Origin: Flavivirga eckloniae
GTDB lineage: Bacteria; Bacteroidota; Bacteroidia; Flavobacteriales; Flavobacteriaceae
Assembly: GCF_002886045.1 (NCBI RefSeq)
Contig: NZ_CP025791.1
Span: 372,001-436,000, forward strand
DNA length: 64,000 bases
Direction: 5' to 3'
Positions 53,131-63,240 of this stretch are shown one piece after another. The notes under the pieces were generated by a model, which was not told where the DNA came from, ran no database searches, and saw only the letters and a list, made by a program, of their open reading frames with translations. Made by a program: the position numbers and the translations under genes. Every line of letters starts with the position of its first letter. Positions within the stretch are counted from its first letter, which is position 1.

Positions 53131-55017
53131 GTCTTCTACATCACTACCTTCACCCGATCCACTTTGACTTGCATCTGGTCCAGCATCTGGTCCTGGTGCT
53201 CCGCCTTGAGCTTCTGCTTGCGCTTTGTACATTTCTTCACTAGCTACTTTCCAAGCTTCGTTTATTTTCTCTAAAGCTGGCTCAATAACAGCAATATCTT
53301 TAGTTTCGTAAGCTTTTTTAAGTTCTTCTAAAGCGTCCTCGATTGGCTTCTTTTTATCATCAGATAATTTATCACCAAACTCCTCTAATTGTTTTTCCGT
53401 TTGGAAAATCATTGAATCTGCTTCGTTTAACTTCTTAGCACTTTCTGCTGCTTTAGCATCTGCTTCTGCATTTGCTTCTGCATCTGCCTTCATCTTTTCG
53501 ATTTCTTCCTCTGTTAAACCAGAAGAGGCTTCAATACGAATATCTTGTGTCTTATTAGTAGCTTTATCTGTAGCAGTTACGTGGATAATTCCATTTGCAT
53601 CAATATCGAAAGTTACTTCAATTTGTGGCGTACCACGTCTAGCTGGTGGTATACCGTCTAAATGAAAACGACCAATCGTTTTATTATCGGCAGCCATAGC
53701 TCTTTCACCTTGTAACACATGAATTTCTACAGAAGGCTGATTGTCTGCTGCTGTAGAGAATACTTGCGATTTCTTAGTAGGAATCGTTGTATTAGCTTCT
53801 ATAAGCTTCGTCATTACGTTACCCATAGTTTCAATACCAAGCGATAAAGGTGTTACATCTAAAAGTAATACATCTTTAACATCTCCAGTTAAAACACCAC
53901 CTTGAATTCCAGCTCCTAACGATACTACTTCGTCTGGATTAACACCTTTACTAGGTGTTTTTCCGAAGAATTTCTCAACAGCTTTTTGAACTGCTGGGAT
54001 ACGTGTAGAACCACCTACTAAGATGATCTCATCAATATCGCTTTTACTTAATCCTGCAGATTTTAATGCAGATTGACAAGGCTCAATGGTTCTTTTTACT
54101 AAGTCGTCAATTAACTGCTCAAATTTAGAACGCGTTAATGTACGCACTAAGTGCTTAGGACCACTTGCTGTAGCTGTAATATATGGTAAGTTAATCTCTG
54201 TTTGTTCTGAAGATGACAACTCAATCTTAGCTTTCTCGGCAGCTTCCTTTAAACGTTGTAAAGACATAGGATCTTGTCTTAAATCCATAGACTCCTCTGC
54301 TTTAAATTCATCTGCTAACCAGTTGATGATTTTCTCATCTACATCGTCACCACCTAAATGCGTATCTCCATCTGTAGATAATACTTCAAATACACCATCA
54401 CCTAATTCTAAGATAGATACATCGTGTGTTCCACCACCAAAATCGAAAACAACTATTTTTTGGTCTGTACCTTTTTTGTCCATACCATAAGCTAAAGCTG
54501 CGGCAGTAGGTTCGTTAATAATTCTACGAACTTTTAAACCTGCAATTTCTCCAGCTTCTTTAGTTGCCTGACGTTGTGCATCGTTAAAGTAAGCTGGTAC
54601 TGTAATAACAGCTTCACTAACATCTGTTCCTAAATAATCTTCGGCAGTTTTCTTCATTTTTTGAAGAATCATAGCCGATAATTCTTGTGGCGTATATAAA
54701 CGCCCTTCAATATCTACTCGAGGTGTATCATTATCACCTTTTACTACTTTATATGGTACGCGTTCTGCTTCTTTTTTAGACTCAGAATATTTATTACCCA
54801 TAAAACGCTTAATAGAATAAACGGTTTTTGTTGGGTTAGTAACTGCTTGACGCTTTGCCGGGTCACCAACTTTAATTTCGCCTCCCTCTACAAATGCGAT
54901 CACAGATGGCGTTGTACGCTTACCTTCTGCGTTTGGAATTACAACTGGCTCATTACCTTCCATTACAGAAACGCATGAGTTCGTTGTTCCTAAATCGATT
55001 CCAATAATTTTGCTCAT
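53107..55017 (-). CDS. dnaK: Chaperone DnaK (Hsp70)
   Basis: A 636-residue ATP-dependent chaperone. The nucleotide-binding domain shows [42 protein letters not shown] and [13 protein letters not shown]. The substrate-binding domain starts near [13 protein letters not shown], and the C-terminal lid ends in an acidic tail [12 protein letters not shown]. It works with DnaJ and GrpE, which are not in this window. The 24-bp 3' end of the gene is repeated downstream around a palindromic repeat. A TGACACGATGTCA inverted repeat lies 83 bp upstream and may be a stress-response operator. Confidence 0.98.
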   Translation of the reverse strand: MSKIIGIDLGTTNSCVSVMEGNEPVVIPNAEGKRTTPSVIAFVEGGEIKVGDPAKRQAVTNPTKTVYSIKRFMGNKYSESKKEAERVPYKVVKGDNDTPRVDIEGRLYTPQELSAMILQKMKKTAEDYLGTDVSEAVITVPAYFNDAQRQATKEAGEIAGLKVRRIINEPTAAALAYGMDKKGTDQKIVVFDFGGGTHDVSILELGDGVFEVLSTDGDTHLGGDDVDEKIINWLADEFKAEESMDLRQDPMSLQRLKEAAEKAKIELSSSEQTEINLPYITATASGPKHLVRTLTRSKFEQLIDDLVKRTIEPCQSALKSAGLSKSDIDEIILVGGSTRIPAVQKAVEKFFGKTPSKGVNPDEVVSLGAGIQGGVLTGDVKDVLLLDVTPLSLGIETMGNVMTKLIEANTTIPTKKSQVFSTAADNQPSVEIHVLQGERAMAADNKTIGRFHLDGIPPARRGTPQIEVTFDIDANGIIHVTATDKATNKTQDIRIEASSGLTEEEIEKMKADAEANAEADAKAAESAKKLNEADSMIFQTEKQLEEFGDKLSDDKKKPIEDALEELKKAYETKDIAVIEPALEKINEAWKVASEEMYKAQAEAQGGAPGPDAGPDASQSGSGEGSDVEDVDFEEVK

Positions 55018-55099
55018 AATATGTTATGCTTTAAATATGTTGAATGTTCTTTTTAAACTCGATTTGTAATAGTCAATCATTATGCCAACAGAAAATAAC

Positions 55100-55112
55100 T
55101 GACACGATGTCA
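55100..55112. promoter_or_regulatory. Inverted repeat TGACA-CGA-TGTCA upstream of dnaK
   Basis: A short perfect 5-bp inverted repeat with a 3-base centre, 83-95 bp upstream of the dnaK start. Position suggests heat-stress control, but no known operator was matched with certainty. Confidence 0.35.
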
Positions 55113-55120
55113 TAAAACAC

Positions 55121-55150
55121 AAAAAGACTTCAAATCTATGAAGTCTTTTA
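55121..55150 (-). terminator. Intrinsic terminator after surface protein gene
   Basis: AAAAGACTTCA and TGAAGTCTTTT form a perfect 11-bp stem with a 6-base loop, 22 bp after the stop of the gene at 55172. Confidence 0.85.
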
Positions 55151-55171
55151 TCATGTATCTTATTTATAATT

Positions 55172-56518
55172 TTAATTGGCCGTCATAAATATGTCAAAAA
55201 AGAACGCGCCCTGCCAGCAATTAGCTCCAGAACTAATATCTCCAAACTTATCTGTTCTAGTAATATTTACCGTTAAAGAGTTAATCGACTTATTAGAATA
55301 GTTTAAACTAAATGTATCTGGAAATGAACTATTATTATTAGCTGAGAAAATAATACCATCTGGATTAAAAGGTAGATCTGGCGAAAAATCATATCTTACT
55401 TGTAAACGAGATGGGCTAAATGGTGCCCTTAAAACGTCTACTCCTGCAACCGTAGCAGTCTGCCCAGGAATAGTCTGTTGATTTAAGACTTCCCAAGATA
55501 CTGTTGTATTAACGCCTTGAACATCTACATTAAAAGAACCTGTACTGCCTACAGATACATTATCGCAAATAGGAATTTCCATACCATTAACGGATGCAAT
55601 ATCTGGAATGTCTGCAATTTGAGTCGTAGATAATGTTGTCCAAGTGGCATCACCAGCTGCATTACTAGTTAACACTTTACCCGCTCCCTGATTGCCATCT
55701 GCAATTCGTATGGCAGAACCAGTAACAGTAGAGGTTAAAGTAATATCATCTATTCTACCTGCATCATCCCCATTTGAAACAGAAACGTCTTTAAAATAAC
55801 GCCACCTTAGCGTATAAGTTCCCGCCGTAGGGATATTATATGAATAGTTTGTCCAAGATACCGTACCAGACCATGAATCTATAACGTTTCCATCAACTGA
55901 AAACTCTAGAAGATCAAAAGTAGCCTCAGAACTCACTTCATAAAAAAAGCTAAGTGTCGCTCCTCCCGCTGGTACTGTAGCAGAATATTCCATGATAGAT
56001 TCTTGGCTGTCTCCTATATTTCCAGATTCGGCTGCTTGAGTACCCGAATTAACACTAGATGATTGTGTAAACCAATTAGCATCACCACTAGTTGTTAACG
56101 GTGTTAAGGCCGTTTCAAAGTCTTGATCCAAGATCGTTGCAGACGGACTCGTATATTCTATATGTAATTTGGTGGCAGGGTTTGTTGTTCCTATACCTAC
56201 ATTACCTGAGTTAGTATTATACATATCGTTTCCATTAATAGTCCAATCACTATCAATACCGCCTCCAAAAGGTTGCCATGTAGCTCCATTATAAAAATAA
56301 AACCCTGGGGTATTATCTGTTTGATAAATGAGTAATCCTGTAGCAGGAGATGCAATAGCATCACGTTGGACTTGGGTTAAACGTGGTATTAAAATCCCTG
56401 AAGTGGTAGATTCAATATCTAATATTGAACTTGCATCTGGTGTTGTAGTTCCAATGCCTATTTGAGAAAATAAAAAAACAGGGAAAAAGACGAGAATAAC
56501 GAGTGGTAAAGTTTTCAC
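55172..56518 (-). CDS. Secreted surface protein with tail-fibre-like repeats
   Basis: A 448-residue exported protein with signal peptide [19 protein letters not shown]. Two GIGTT repeats ([34 protein letters not shown]) typify flavobacterial surface proteins resembling trimeric fibre ends. They are followed by a jelly-roll-like region (residues about 135-265: [51 protein letters not shown]). That region ends before a linker [17 protein letters not shown], also typical of fibre proteins. It has no sorting domain. The role is probably adhesion or surface display. Confidence 0.78.
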   Translation of the reverse strand: MKTLPLVILVFFPVFLFSQIGIGTTTPDASSILDIESTTSGILIPRLTQVQRDAIASPATGLLIYQTDNTPGFYFYNGATWQPFGGGIDSDWTINGNDMYNTNSGNVGIGTTNPATKLHIEYTSPSATILDQDFETALTPLTTSGDANWFTQSSSVNSGTQAAESGNIGDSQESIMEYSATVPAGGATLSFFYEVSSEATFDLLEFSVDGNVIDSWSGTVSWTNYSYNIPTAGTYTLRWRYFKDVSVSNGDDAGRIDDITLTSTVTGSAIRIADGNQGAGKVLTSNAAGDATWTTLSTTQIADIPDIASVNGMEIPICDNVSVGSTGSFNVDVQGVNTTVSWEVLNQQTIPGQTATVAGVDVLRAPFSPSRLQVRYDFSPDLPFNPDGIIFSANNNSSFPDTFSLNYSNKSINSLTVNITRTDKFGDISSGANCWQGAFFFDIFMTAN

Positions 56519-56697
56519 AATATTAAATTTTTGAGAGAATAAAATTTATTATTTTTCGACCATTTGATAATTATAAAACATTCAAATAATCGATAAAACG
56601 CACAATAATACGATAAAAAACATTAATATCAAAAAAATTTATTGTTTTTTAGTTCATGATTAGAATTTTAAATGGATAATAAATTATTAATAAAAAC

Positions 56698-56705
56698 TAT
56701 ATTTG
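56698..56705 (+). promoter_or_regulatory. -7 element for sdaA
   Basis: TATATTTG matches TAnnTTTG exactly, 24 bp before the ATG at 56730. The spacing supports that start over an in-frame TTG three codons upstream. Confidence 0.6.
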
Positions 56706-56729
56706 GCAGTTCTATAATAATTGTGTGCT

Positions 56730-58151
56730 ATGGAGTGTATTTCAGTTTTTGATATGTTAAAAATTGGTGTTGGCCCATCAAGTTCCCATACTTTAGGGCC
56801 TTGGAGAGCTGCCGAAAGATGGATCAAAGAATTAAAAGACAGTGATAATTTCAACGAAGTAGATAAAATAGCTGTAAACCTCTATGGCTCTCTGTCGTTA
56901 ACAGGAAAAGGTCATGCCACAGATTATGCTGTTTTACTAGGATTAAATGGTTGCGACCCTGAAACTATTCCAACAGATTCCATTGCCTCTATTGTTTCTG
57001 AAATTAAAACGACCAAAACATTACACTTCAATAATGAAAAACCTGTACCATTTAATATAGAAACCGATATTGTTTTTAATAAAACGTTTTTACCATTTCA
57101 TTCAAACGGATTAACCTTTACGGCAACCATAAATGGAAAAAACGTAACATCTACTTTTTATTCCATAGGTGGAGGTTTTGTTGTTAAGGAGGAACGCAAA
57201 AACTCCAAGAAAAACTTTGAAATTAAATGCACATTCCCCTATCCTATCGATAAGGGTACTGAGCTTTTACAGTTCTGCGATACTTTAAATAAGTCCATTT
57301 CTGAAGTTGTTTTAGAAAACGAAAAATCTATACGCTCGGAAAAAGAAATAGATCTAGAATTAAAACGCATTTGGGATACCATGCTCGAATGTATGTATAC
57401 GGGTTGTCATACCGAAGGAAATCTTCCCGGAGGTTTAAATGTAAGGCGTCGTGCTTTCGATACTTATCAAAGTTTAAAAGGTGAAACTTCTTATACAACT
57501 CCTGTAGAATGGGTTTATGCCATAAGGGATACCGAAGTTAAATTTCGACAAATCCTTAAATGGGTCAGTTGCTTTGCCCTTGCCGTAAACGAAGTTAATG
57601 CCTCGTTAGGCAGAGTTGTTACCGCCCCTACCAATGGAAGCGCCGGAGTTATTCCTGCTGTTTTAATGTACTATTTGGTGATTGAAAATCATGATGCCAA
57701 CTTCGAGGATATTAAACGCTTTTTATTAGTGGCTGGAGAAATTGGTAGCATCTTTAAAAAAGGTGCGACAATAAGTGCTGCCATGGGTGGCTGTCAGGCA
57801 GAAATTGGCGTATCGTCTGCTATGGCTTCTGGTGCGCTTTGTGAGCTTTTGGGTGGTTCCCCAGAACAAGTACTTGTTGCTGCCGAAATTGCCATGGAAC
57901 ACCATTTAGGTTTAACCTGCGACCCTATTGGCGGATTAGTACAAATTCCCTGCATTGAACGTAATGCCATGGGAGCTATTAAAGCCATAAATGCTGCAGA
58001 AATGGCTCTAGATACAGATCCTAAAAACGTAAAAGTACCATTAGACAAAGTCGTTTCCACCATGTGGGAAACTGCCAAGGACATGCATACAAAATATAAG
58101 GAAACCTCAGAAGGTGGTTTAGCTGTTGGGGTTAATATGTCGGATTGTTAG
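56730..58151 (+). CDS. sdaA: L-serine ammonia-lyase (iron-sulfur, single chain)
   Basis: A 473-residue enzyme that deaminates serine to pyruvate and ammonia. The ATG at 56730 ([21 protein letters not shown]) is chosen over a TTG three codons upstream. The N-terminal beta-type domain begins with [17 protein letters not shown]. The C-terminal alpha-type domain holds cysteines in [16 protein letters not shown] and [19 protein letters not shown], with [23 protein letters not shown], which should carry the 4Fe-4S cluster. Length and motif order match the single-chain type. The gene is followed by long tandem repeats, not by a terminator. Confidence 0.95.
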   Translation: MECISVFDMLKIGVGPSSSHTLGPWRAAERWIKELKDSDNFNEVDKIAVNLYGSLSLTGKGHATDYAVLLGLNGCDPETIPTDSIASIVSEIKTTKTLHFNNEKPVPFNIETDIVFNKTFLPFHSNGLTFTATINGKNVTSTFYSIGGGFVVKEERKNSKKNFEIKCTFPYPIDKGTELLQFCDTLNKSISEVVLENEKSIRSEKEIDLELKRIWDTMLECMYTGCHTEGNLPGGLNVRRRAFDTYQSLKGETSYTTPVEWVYAIRDTEVKFRQILKWVSCFALAVNEVNASLGRVVTAPTNGSAGVIPAVLMYYLVIENHDANFEDIKRFLLVAGEIGSIFKKGATISAAMGGCQAEIGVSSAMASGALCELLGGSPEQVLVAAEIAMEHHLGLTCDPIGGLVQIPCIERNAMGAIKAINAAEMALDTDPKNVKVPLDKVVSTMWETAKDMHTKYKETSEGGLAVGVNMSDC

Positions 58152-58185
58152 ATGTGTTTTTTTAGTAGTAGACAGTGTTCAGTGG

Positions 58186-58329
58186 TAGTTGTTAGTTGTT
58201 AGTTGTTAGTTGTTAGTTGTTAGTTGTTAGTTGTTAGTTGTTAGTTGTTAGTTGTTAGTTGTTAGTTGTTAGTTGTTAGTTGTTAGTTGTTAGTTGTTAG
58301 TTGTTAGTTGTTAGTTGTTAGTTGTTAGT
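58186..58329. repeat. Heptamer tandem repeat (TTAGTTG)n, about 20 copies
   Basis: An uninterrupted 7-bp unit repeated over about 144 bp, 35 bp after sdaA. By eye no unit deviates, so it is recent or actively changing. It has no open frame of interest and is too short in period for CRISPR. Confidence 0.95.
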
Positions 58330-58353
58330 AGGTACAATTTATATTCTTAGATT

Positions 58354-58735
58354 CTTTGCGGCTTGGCGAGAAATATCTAGTGTTCAGTGGCAGTGGGCAG
58401 TTGTTAGTCGATATTATTTACATTCTTAAATCCTTTGCGTCTTTGCGACTTAGCGAGAAACATCAAGTGTTCAGTATTCAGTTGCAGTGATCAGCAAACC
58501 ATATTTACAAATTAATAAACACTATTTACTTATTTATAAACATAAATCGATTGCTTCTTGCAGTATTTCTTGGCGTCTTTGCGGCTTAGCGAGAATTGAA
58601 AGTATTCAGTATTCAGTTGCAGTAATCAGTAAACTACATTTACAAATTAGTAAACATTATTTATCTATGAATAAACACAATTCATTTGCTATTTATAGTA
58701 TTTCTTAGCGCCTTTGCGGCTTAGCGTCTCCACAA
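58354..58735. repeat. Tandem satellite of about 136 bp with CTTTGCG-CTTAGCGAGAA motif
   Basis: The motif CTTTGCGRCTTAGCGAG starts at 58441, 58577 and 58712 (the last ends in TCTCC), giving periods of 136 and 135 bp. A further related piece is at 58354. Each unit also carries TTCAGTATTCAGTTGCAGT and an AT-rich TAAACA-rich stretch. The same motif in reverse is present at 11545-11767. This and the heptamer array fill the gap 58152-58769. Confidence 0.85.
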
Positions 58736-58769
58736 TTAAACAACTTAACGATTTAACAGTTAAAAAAAC

Positions 58770-59228
58770 CTACTTCCCACAAGTTACCTTCCTCCGCGTA
58801 TCAATCAAATAAATAATTTTCCATGTATCACCATCCTTAAACAACTGAAACGAATTAACACCACAATGACTAAACTCTCCATTAAACCAAAACTCGTATG
58901 GCGTCCATGCATTAGCCATATTACCATCAACCTGAATGCTGTAATCCAGCAAGCGCTCATCCCATTTTTGGTCAGCCGGTCTGTTAGCAATAGCATTTAT
59001 TAGCTTTTCAGGATCATCGGTAACCAAAATATCTTTACCTTCTTTATTTTTATAAGCTGTTTGTAGAAGTATTTTATCCATCATAACCGATTTCATAAGT
59101 GTAGTATCTCCTTTATGAAACCCTTCAAAAAAAGTATCTACCGCAGCTTTAACAGCAGCTTGTTCATTGTTTTGAGAATACATAATAGAGGTCATTAAAG
59201 CTAATAAATAGAAAATTGTACGTGCCAT
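58770..59228 (-). CDS. Secreted NTF2-like (SnoaL-type) protein
   Basis: A 152-residue exported protein with signal peptide MARTIFYLLALMTSIMYSQ. The NTF2-like fold is shown by AAVDTFFEGFHKGDTTLMKSVM, the strands AWTPYEFWFNGEFSHCGVNSFQLF and WKIIYLIDTRRK, and the usual length. No enzymatic residues can be assigned. It may bind a small ligand in the periplasm. It is transcribed divergently from panB. Confidence 0.85.
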   Translation of the reverse strand: MARTIFYLLALMTSIMYSQNNEQAAVKAAVDTFFEGFHKGDTTLMKSVMMDKILLQTAYKNKEGKDILVTDDPEKLINAIANRPADQKWDERLLDYSIQVDGNMANAWTPYEFWFNGEFSHCGVNSFQLFKDGDTWKIIYLIDTRRKVTCGK

Positions 59229-59348
59229 AAACGTTTAAATTTTAACTAAGGTAAAACAACATATGTAACGATAATACTTCTTAAAGAAAAGTTTAACATA
59301 TATACTTAATTCACTACTTTTACATACTATTTAAAAAACATAAAATAT

Positions 59349-60167
59349 ATGTCTGTAGCCAAGAAAGAATATAAGCGCGTCACAGTAAAAACATTAGTTG
59401 ATATGAAAGCTAATGGTGAAAAAATATCAATGTTAACCGCATACGATTATACGATGGCGAAAATTGTTGATGGTGCTGGTGTAGATGTTATACTTGTTGG
59501 AGACTCTGCCAGTAATGTTATGGCCGGACATGAAACCACACTACCTATAACTTTAGATCAAATGATATATCACGCATCTTCTGTAATTCGTGCTATATAT
59601 CGTGCATTGGTTGTTGTAGACTTACCTTTTGGAAGCTATCAAAGTGATCCTAAAGAAGCACTGCGATCTGCTATCAGAATTATGAAGGAAAGCGGGGCGC
59701 ATTCGGTAAAACTAGAAGGTGGTAAGGAAATAAAAGAATCCATTAAACGTATACTAAACGCCGGTATTCCCGTAATGGGACATTTGGGCTTAACACCGCA
59801 ATCCATATACAAATTCGGAACCTATACAGTAAGAGCCAAAGAAGAGGAAGAAGCCGAAAAACTTATTAGCGACGCCAAAATGTTAGAACGTATTGGTTGC
59901 TATGCCATTATTCTTGAAAAGATACCAGCTAAACTTGCAAAAGAAGTAGCAGAAAGTGTGAGTATTCCAATTATTGGAATCGGGGCTGGAAATGGTGTAG
60001 ATGGACAAGTATTGGTATTACACGACATGTTAGGAATGACCCATGAGTTTAATCCTCGGTTTTTACGTCGTTATATGAATTTATATGAAGACATGACTGG
60101 TGCCATTTCTCAATATGTCGATGATATTAAAACCTCTGAATTTCCTAATGATAATGAACAGTATTAA
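59349..60167 (+). CDS. panB: 3-methyl-2-oxobutanoate hydroxymethyltransferase
   Basis: A 272-residue TIM-barrel enzyme making ketopantoate for pantothenate and CoA synthesis. Landmarks are [73 protein letters not shown] and [23 protein letters not shown]. Active-site metal ligands (Asp in VGDS and Glu in KLEGG) are present. A near -7 element TACTTTTA lies about 25 bp upstream. The next gene, an RluA-type synthase, follows by 64 bp. Confidence 0.96.
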   Translation: MSVAKKEYKRVTVKTLVDMKANGEKISMLTAYDYTMAKIVDGAGVDVILVGDSASNVMAGHETTLPITLDQMIYHASSVIRAIYRALVVVDLPFGSYQSDPKEALRSAIRIMKESGAHSVKLEGGKEIKESIKRILNAGIPVMGHLGLTPQSIYKFGTYTVRAKEEEEAEKLISDAKMLERIGCYAIILEKIPAKLAKEVAESVSIPIIGIGAGNGVDGQVLVLHDMLGMTHEFNPRFLRRYMNLYEDMTGAISQYVDDIKTSEFPNDNEQY

Positions 60168-60231
60168 TTTTAGTTAGCAGTAAACAGTGTTCAATAATAA
60201 TTATATTGTTTACGAAATTATTTAAGCATTA

Positions 60232-60933
60232 GTGGCTACAAAAATTCTTTCCAATAAAAGCAATCTTCAGGTTTTATACGAAGACAATCATATTATTATC
60301 GTTAACAAACGTGCTGGAGATATTGTTCAAGGCGATAAAACGGGAGACAAACCTCTAAGCGATGTTGTAAAAGAATATATTAAAGACAAGTACAACAAAC
60401 CGGGAAATGTATATTTGGGCGTTGTACACCGGCTAGACAGACCCACAACCGGACTTGTCATTTTTGCAAAAACAAGCAAAGCTCTACCTAGACTTAACAA
60501 ATTATTCCTTTCAAAGGATATAAAAAAAACATACTGGGCTCTAGTAAAAAACCAACCACCTAAACCAGAGGACACTTTAATTAATTGGCTAAAAAAGAAT
60601 CCTAAAAACAATAAGTCTACTACTCACACCAAAGAGGTTAAAGACAGTAAAAAAGCTATTCTTCATTATAAACTACTAAAAAAGTTAGACCGTTATTATC
60701 TACTTGAAATTAATCTGGAAACGGGCAGGCATCATCAAATACGCTCGCAATTATCTCACATAGGATGCCCCATAAAAGGCGATCTAAAATATGGATTCGA
60801 TAGAAGTAACAAAGATGCTAGCATTCATTTACATGCCAGGTATATTGAGTTTATTCACCCAGTTAAAAAAGAACCTGTAAAAGTTTCTGCACCACTGCCA
60901 AAAGATGCTATTTGGGATGCTTGTTTAGCATAA
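60232..60933 (+). CDS. RluA-family RNA pseudouridine synthase
   Basis: A 233-residue enzyme starting at GTG, since a stop lies three codons upstream and no ATG is available. The catalytic aspartate is in GVVHRLDRPTTGLVIFAKT, and the family segments KTYWALVKN, LEINLETGRHHQIRSQLSHIG and SIHLHARYIEFIHP follow. There is no S4 domain. The uridine target in rRNA or tRNA is not predictable. It lies between panB and the aldehyde dehydrogenase on the same strand. Confidence 0.93.
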   Translation: MATKILSNKSNLQVLYEDNHIIIVNKRAGDIVQGDKTGDKPLSDVVKEYIKDKYNKPGNVYLGVVHRLDRPTTGLVIFAKTSKALPRLNKLFLSKDIKKTYWALVKNQPPKPEDTLINWLKKNPKNNKSTTHTKEVKDSKKAILHYKLLKKLDRYYLLEINLETGRHHQIRSQLSHIGCPIKGDLKYGFDRSNKDASIHLHARYIEFIHPVKKEPVKVSAPLPKDAIWDACLA

Positions 60934-60959
60934 TTTGAATATCTTTATAAAAAAGATTT

Positions 60960-62339
60960 TTGAATACCATACCCGAAATACTATCAAAACAAAGAACGTT
61001 TTTTAAATCCCAAAAAACAAAAGACGTTTCCTATAGATTGTCACTTTTAAAGATCTTAAAGCAAGAAATAGTTTCTAATGAACAAGCTATTTACGATGCT
61101 CTAAAAAAAGATTTTAACAAGCCAGAATTCGAAACATTTATTAGCGAATTCGGATTGGTTATTTCTGAACTGAATCTAGTTATTAAAAACCTTAAAAAAT
61201 GGGTTAAACCACAGCGTGTAAAAGCATCGATGCTTACATTTCCTTCACGAGATTATATTTATAAAGAACCTTACGGAAGTGTATTAGTAATTGCACCTTG
61301 GAACTACCCTTTTTTATTAGCTATAGAACCTTTAATTATGGCCATTGCCGCAGGCAATACGGTTGTTTTAAAGCCCAGCGAACTTACTGAGCATACATCA
61401 AAGCTCATTACGAGTATGATGCAAAACGTATTTCCGGAAACCGTGGCAACATCTGTTGAAGGCGGTGTAGAAACTGCCACTGAGCTATTAGCCCAAAAGT
61501 GGGATTATATATTCTTTACTGGTAGTGTGCCTGTTGGAAAAATAGTAGCCAAAGCTGCGGCAAAGCATTTAACACCTGTTACTTTAGAATTAGGCGGGAA
61601 ATCACCTTGCATTATTGATGACACCGTAGATTTAAAGCTTACCGCCCGACGCATCTCCTGGGGCAAGTTCTTAAATGCTGGGCAAACATGCATTTCTGCC
61701 GATTATATTATTGTTAAATCCAGTATTAAAGATGCTTTTATCGAAGCTTTAAAAACTGAAATTATTAAAAGGTATGGCGAAACCCCAAAGGAATCGCCTG
61801 ACTTACCTAGAATAATCAACAGAAAAAATGTTTTAAGACTAGCGGATATGTTAGAAGAATCCCAAATTGTTTTTGGGGGTGAAATTGATGTTGATAATTG
61901 CTATATAGCACCTACAATACTAAACATCCCAGATTTAGACAGTAAGATAATGAGTGATGAGATTTTTGGTCCAATATTACCTATTCTAACTTATGATACC
62001 GAACAGGATATAGAAAACATTATTTGGAATTATGACAAACCCTTAGCACTGTATGTGTTTTCAAAAAACAATGCTTTTATTGAACAAACCATTAAAAAAT
62101 ATAGTTTTGGCGGTGGTGTGGTAAATGATTTGCTCATCCATTTTGGAAATCACAGATTACCCTTTGGAGGTGTTGGGGCTAGTGGCATGGGCGCATACCA
62201 TGGAAAAACTGGTTTCAATACGTTTTCACACGATAAAGCTATTTCCAAACGAGGCAATTGGACCGATCCAGGTGTGAGATACGCTCCATATAAAGGGAAA
62301 TTCCAACTCTTAAAAAACATGTTTAAATATTTCTCTTAA
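60960..62339 (+). CDS. Aldehyde dehydrogenase family protein
   Basis: A 459-residue NAD(P)-dependent dehydrogenase of the short, class 3-like type. Substrate and cofactor motifs are VLVIAPWNYPFLLAIEPL, FTGSVPVGKIV, LELGGKSPCI (catalytic Glu) and FLNAGQTCISADY (catalytic Cys). The frame is open from a TTG at 60960 with a stop four codons upstream and no ATG near, so TTG initiation is proposed. The substrate is probably a medium or long-chain fatty aldehyde, as for related class 3 enzymes, but this is inference. It ends with a hydrophobic/basic tail (FQLLKNMFKYFS), perhaps a membrane anchor. Confidence 0.92.
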   Translation: MNTIPEILSKQRTFFKSQKTKDVSYRLSLLKILKQEIVSNEQAIYDALKKDFNKPEFETFISEFGLVISELNLVIKNLKKWVKPQRVKASMLTFPSRDYIYKEPYGSVLVIAPWNYPFLLAIEPLIMAIAAGNTVVLKPSELTEHTSKLITSMMQNVFPETVATSVEGGVETATELLAQKWDYIFFTGSVPVGKIVAKAAAKHLTPVTLELGGKSPCIIDDTVDLKLTARRISWGKFLNAGQTCISADYIIVKSSIKDAFIEALKTEIIKRYGETPKESPDLPRIINRKNVLRLADMLEESQIVFGGEIDVDNCYIAPTILNIPDLDSKIMSDEIFGPILPILTYDTEQDIENIIWNYDKPLALYVFSKNNAFIEQTIKKYSFGGGVVNDLLIHFGNHRLPFGGVGASGMGAYHGKTGFNTFSHDKAISKRGNWTDPGVRYAPYKGKFQLLKNMFKYFS

Positions 62340-62439
62340 TTTTAAAGTGAGCTTTTATTTTAACAATAAACTGACTAAAAGATTAGTATTCTTGATTAGC
62401 AAAAAGAGTTACGATTCATATTGTGATCTTATTCGCCTC

Positions 62440-63240
62440 TTAAGTAATCGGATAATTTAAAACCAATTGTACACCCTCGTTAGGTTTAGAGAGTAAATCA
62501 AATTCTGCATGAATTAATGATGCCCTACTTTTCATATTTATTAATCCTGCACCTTTTTCTACTTCATTAAGATCGAAGCCCTTACCATCATCTGTCGCAA
62601 TAATCTTAATGCTTTCTTTTTTGTATTCTATGGTAACAGATAGGTTACTTGCTTCAGAATACTTCACCGAATTGGACATAAACTCCTGCAGTATTCTAAA
62701 AATAATAATTTCGTGCTTCTTGTTTGTAAAATCAATCTTCTCTCCTACTGTTTTAAGCTCGGCAGAAGTAAACTTCATCCTTTTAAGTCGGTCTAATTCG
62801 TTAGTAATAGACTTCTCAAAACCGATATTCAACACCACTTCATTATTTAATGTTTTTGAAAGGGCGCGTACTTCAGACAAACTATTTTTAAGCGCTTCAG
62901 AAGTATCTTTAAACTTTTCTTTAACATCTTCTGCCACTTGCATTTTTAAAATACTCAACTGCATATTGGCAAACGACAACAACTGTCCAACATTATCATG
63001 CAACTCCCATCCTATATTCTTAAGCGTCTGTTCTTGTATTTCGGTTTGTGCCTGTGCTATTTCTTCTTCAAAAGCTTGTTGTTGCTTTATTTTCTCCAAT
63101 AACAATTTATTTTTTCTCTTTTGAAATACCACAAAAAAGATAATGACCAAAAGCGTTACGACTACTAAAACAGTAATCATATATGCTAATAAATAACGTT
63201 CTGAAGCGGTACTCGCTAATTGTTCTCTGGTTTGCACCAT
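62440..63240 (-). CDS. Sensor histidine kinase, HisKA_3 (NarL/LiaS-like) type
   Basis: A 266-residue membrane kinase. The ATG at 63240 is chosen because it begins a natural N-terminus ahead of the single transmembrane helix (residues about 19-40). A coiled coil follows (residues about 45-75), then the phosphoacceptor H81 in WELHDNVGQLLS. The ATPase part has N-box EFMSNSVKYSEA and G1 box TDDGKGFDLNEVEKGAGLINMKSRA. No sensor domain is visible; the gene overlaps the upstream membrane-protein gene by 25 bp, so that protein may be its sensor. A LuxR-type response regulator is expected but not seen here. Confidence 0.93.
   Translation of the reverse strand: MVQTREQLASTASERYLLAYMITVLVVVTLLVIIFFVVFQKRKNKLLLEKIKQQQAFEEEIAQAQTEIQEQTLKNIGWELHDNVGQLLSFANMQLSILKMQVAEDVKEKFKDTSEALKNSLSEVRALSKTLNNEVVLNIGFEKSITNELDRLKRMKFTSAELKTVGEKIDFTNKKHEIIIFRILQEFMSNSVKYSEASNLSVTIEYKKESIKIIATDDGKGFDLNEVEKGAGLINMKSRASLIHAEFDLLSKPNEGVQLVLNYPIT

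Noticed and set aside
53107-55017. Long antisense open frames opposite dnaK, lon, rpsA and the E1 gene
   Set aside because: They mirror strongly coding sense strands and have no family likeness.
58186-58329. CRISPR-like appearance of the regular repeat array
   Set aside because: The unit is 7 bp with no spacers and no cas genes nearby; it is a simple tandem array.
58487-58708. 73-codon open frame on the plus strand
   Set aside because: It runs through two satellite units and its two halves are repeats of each other; no coding signature.
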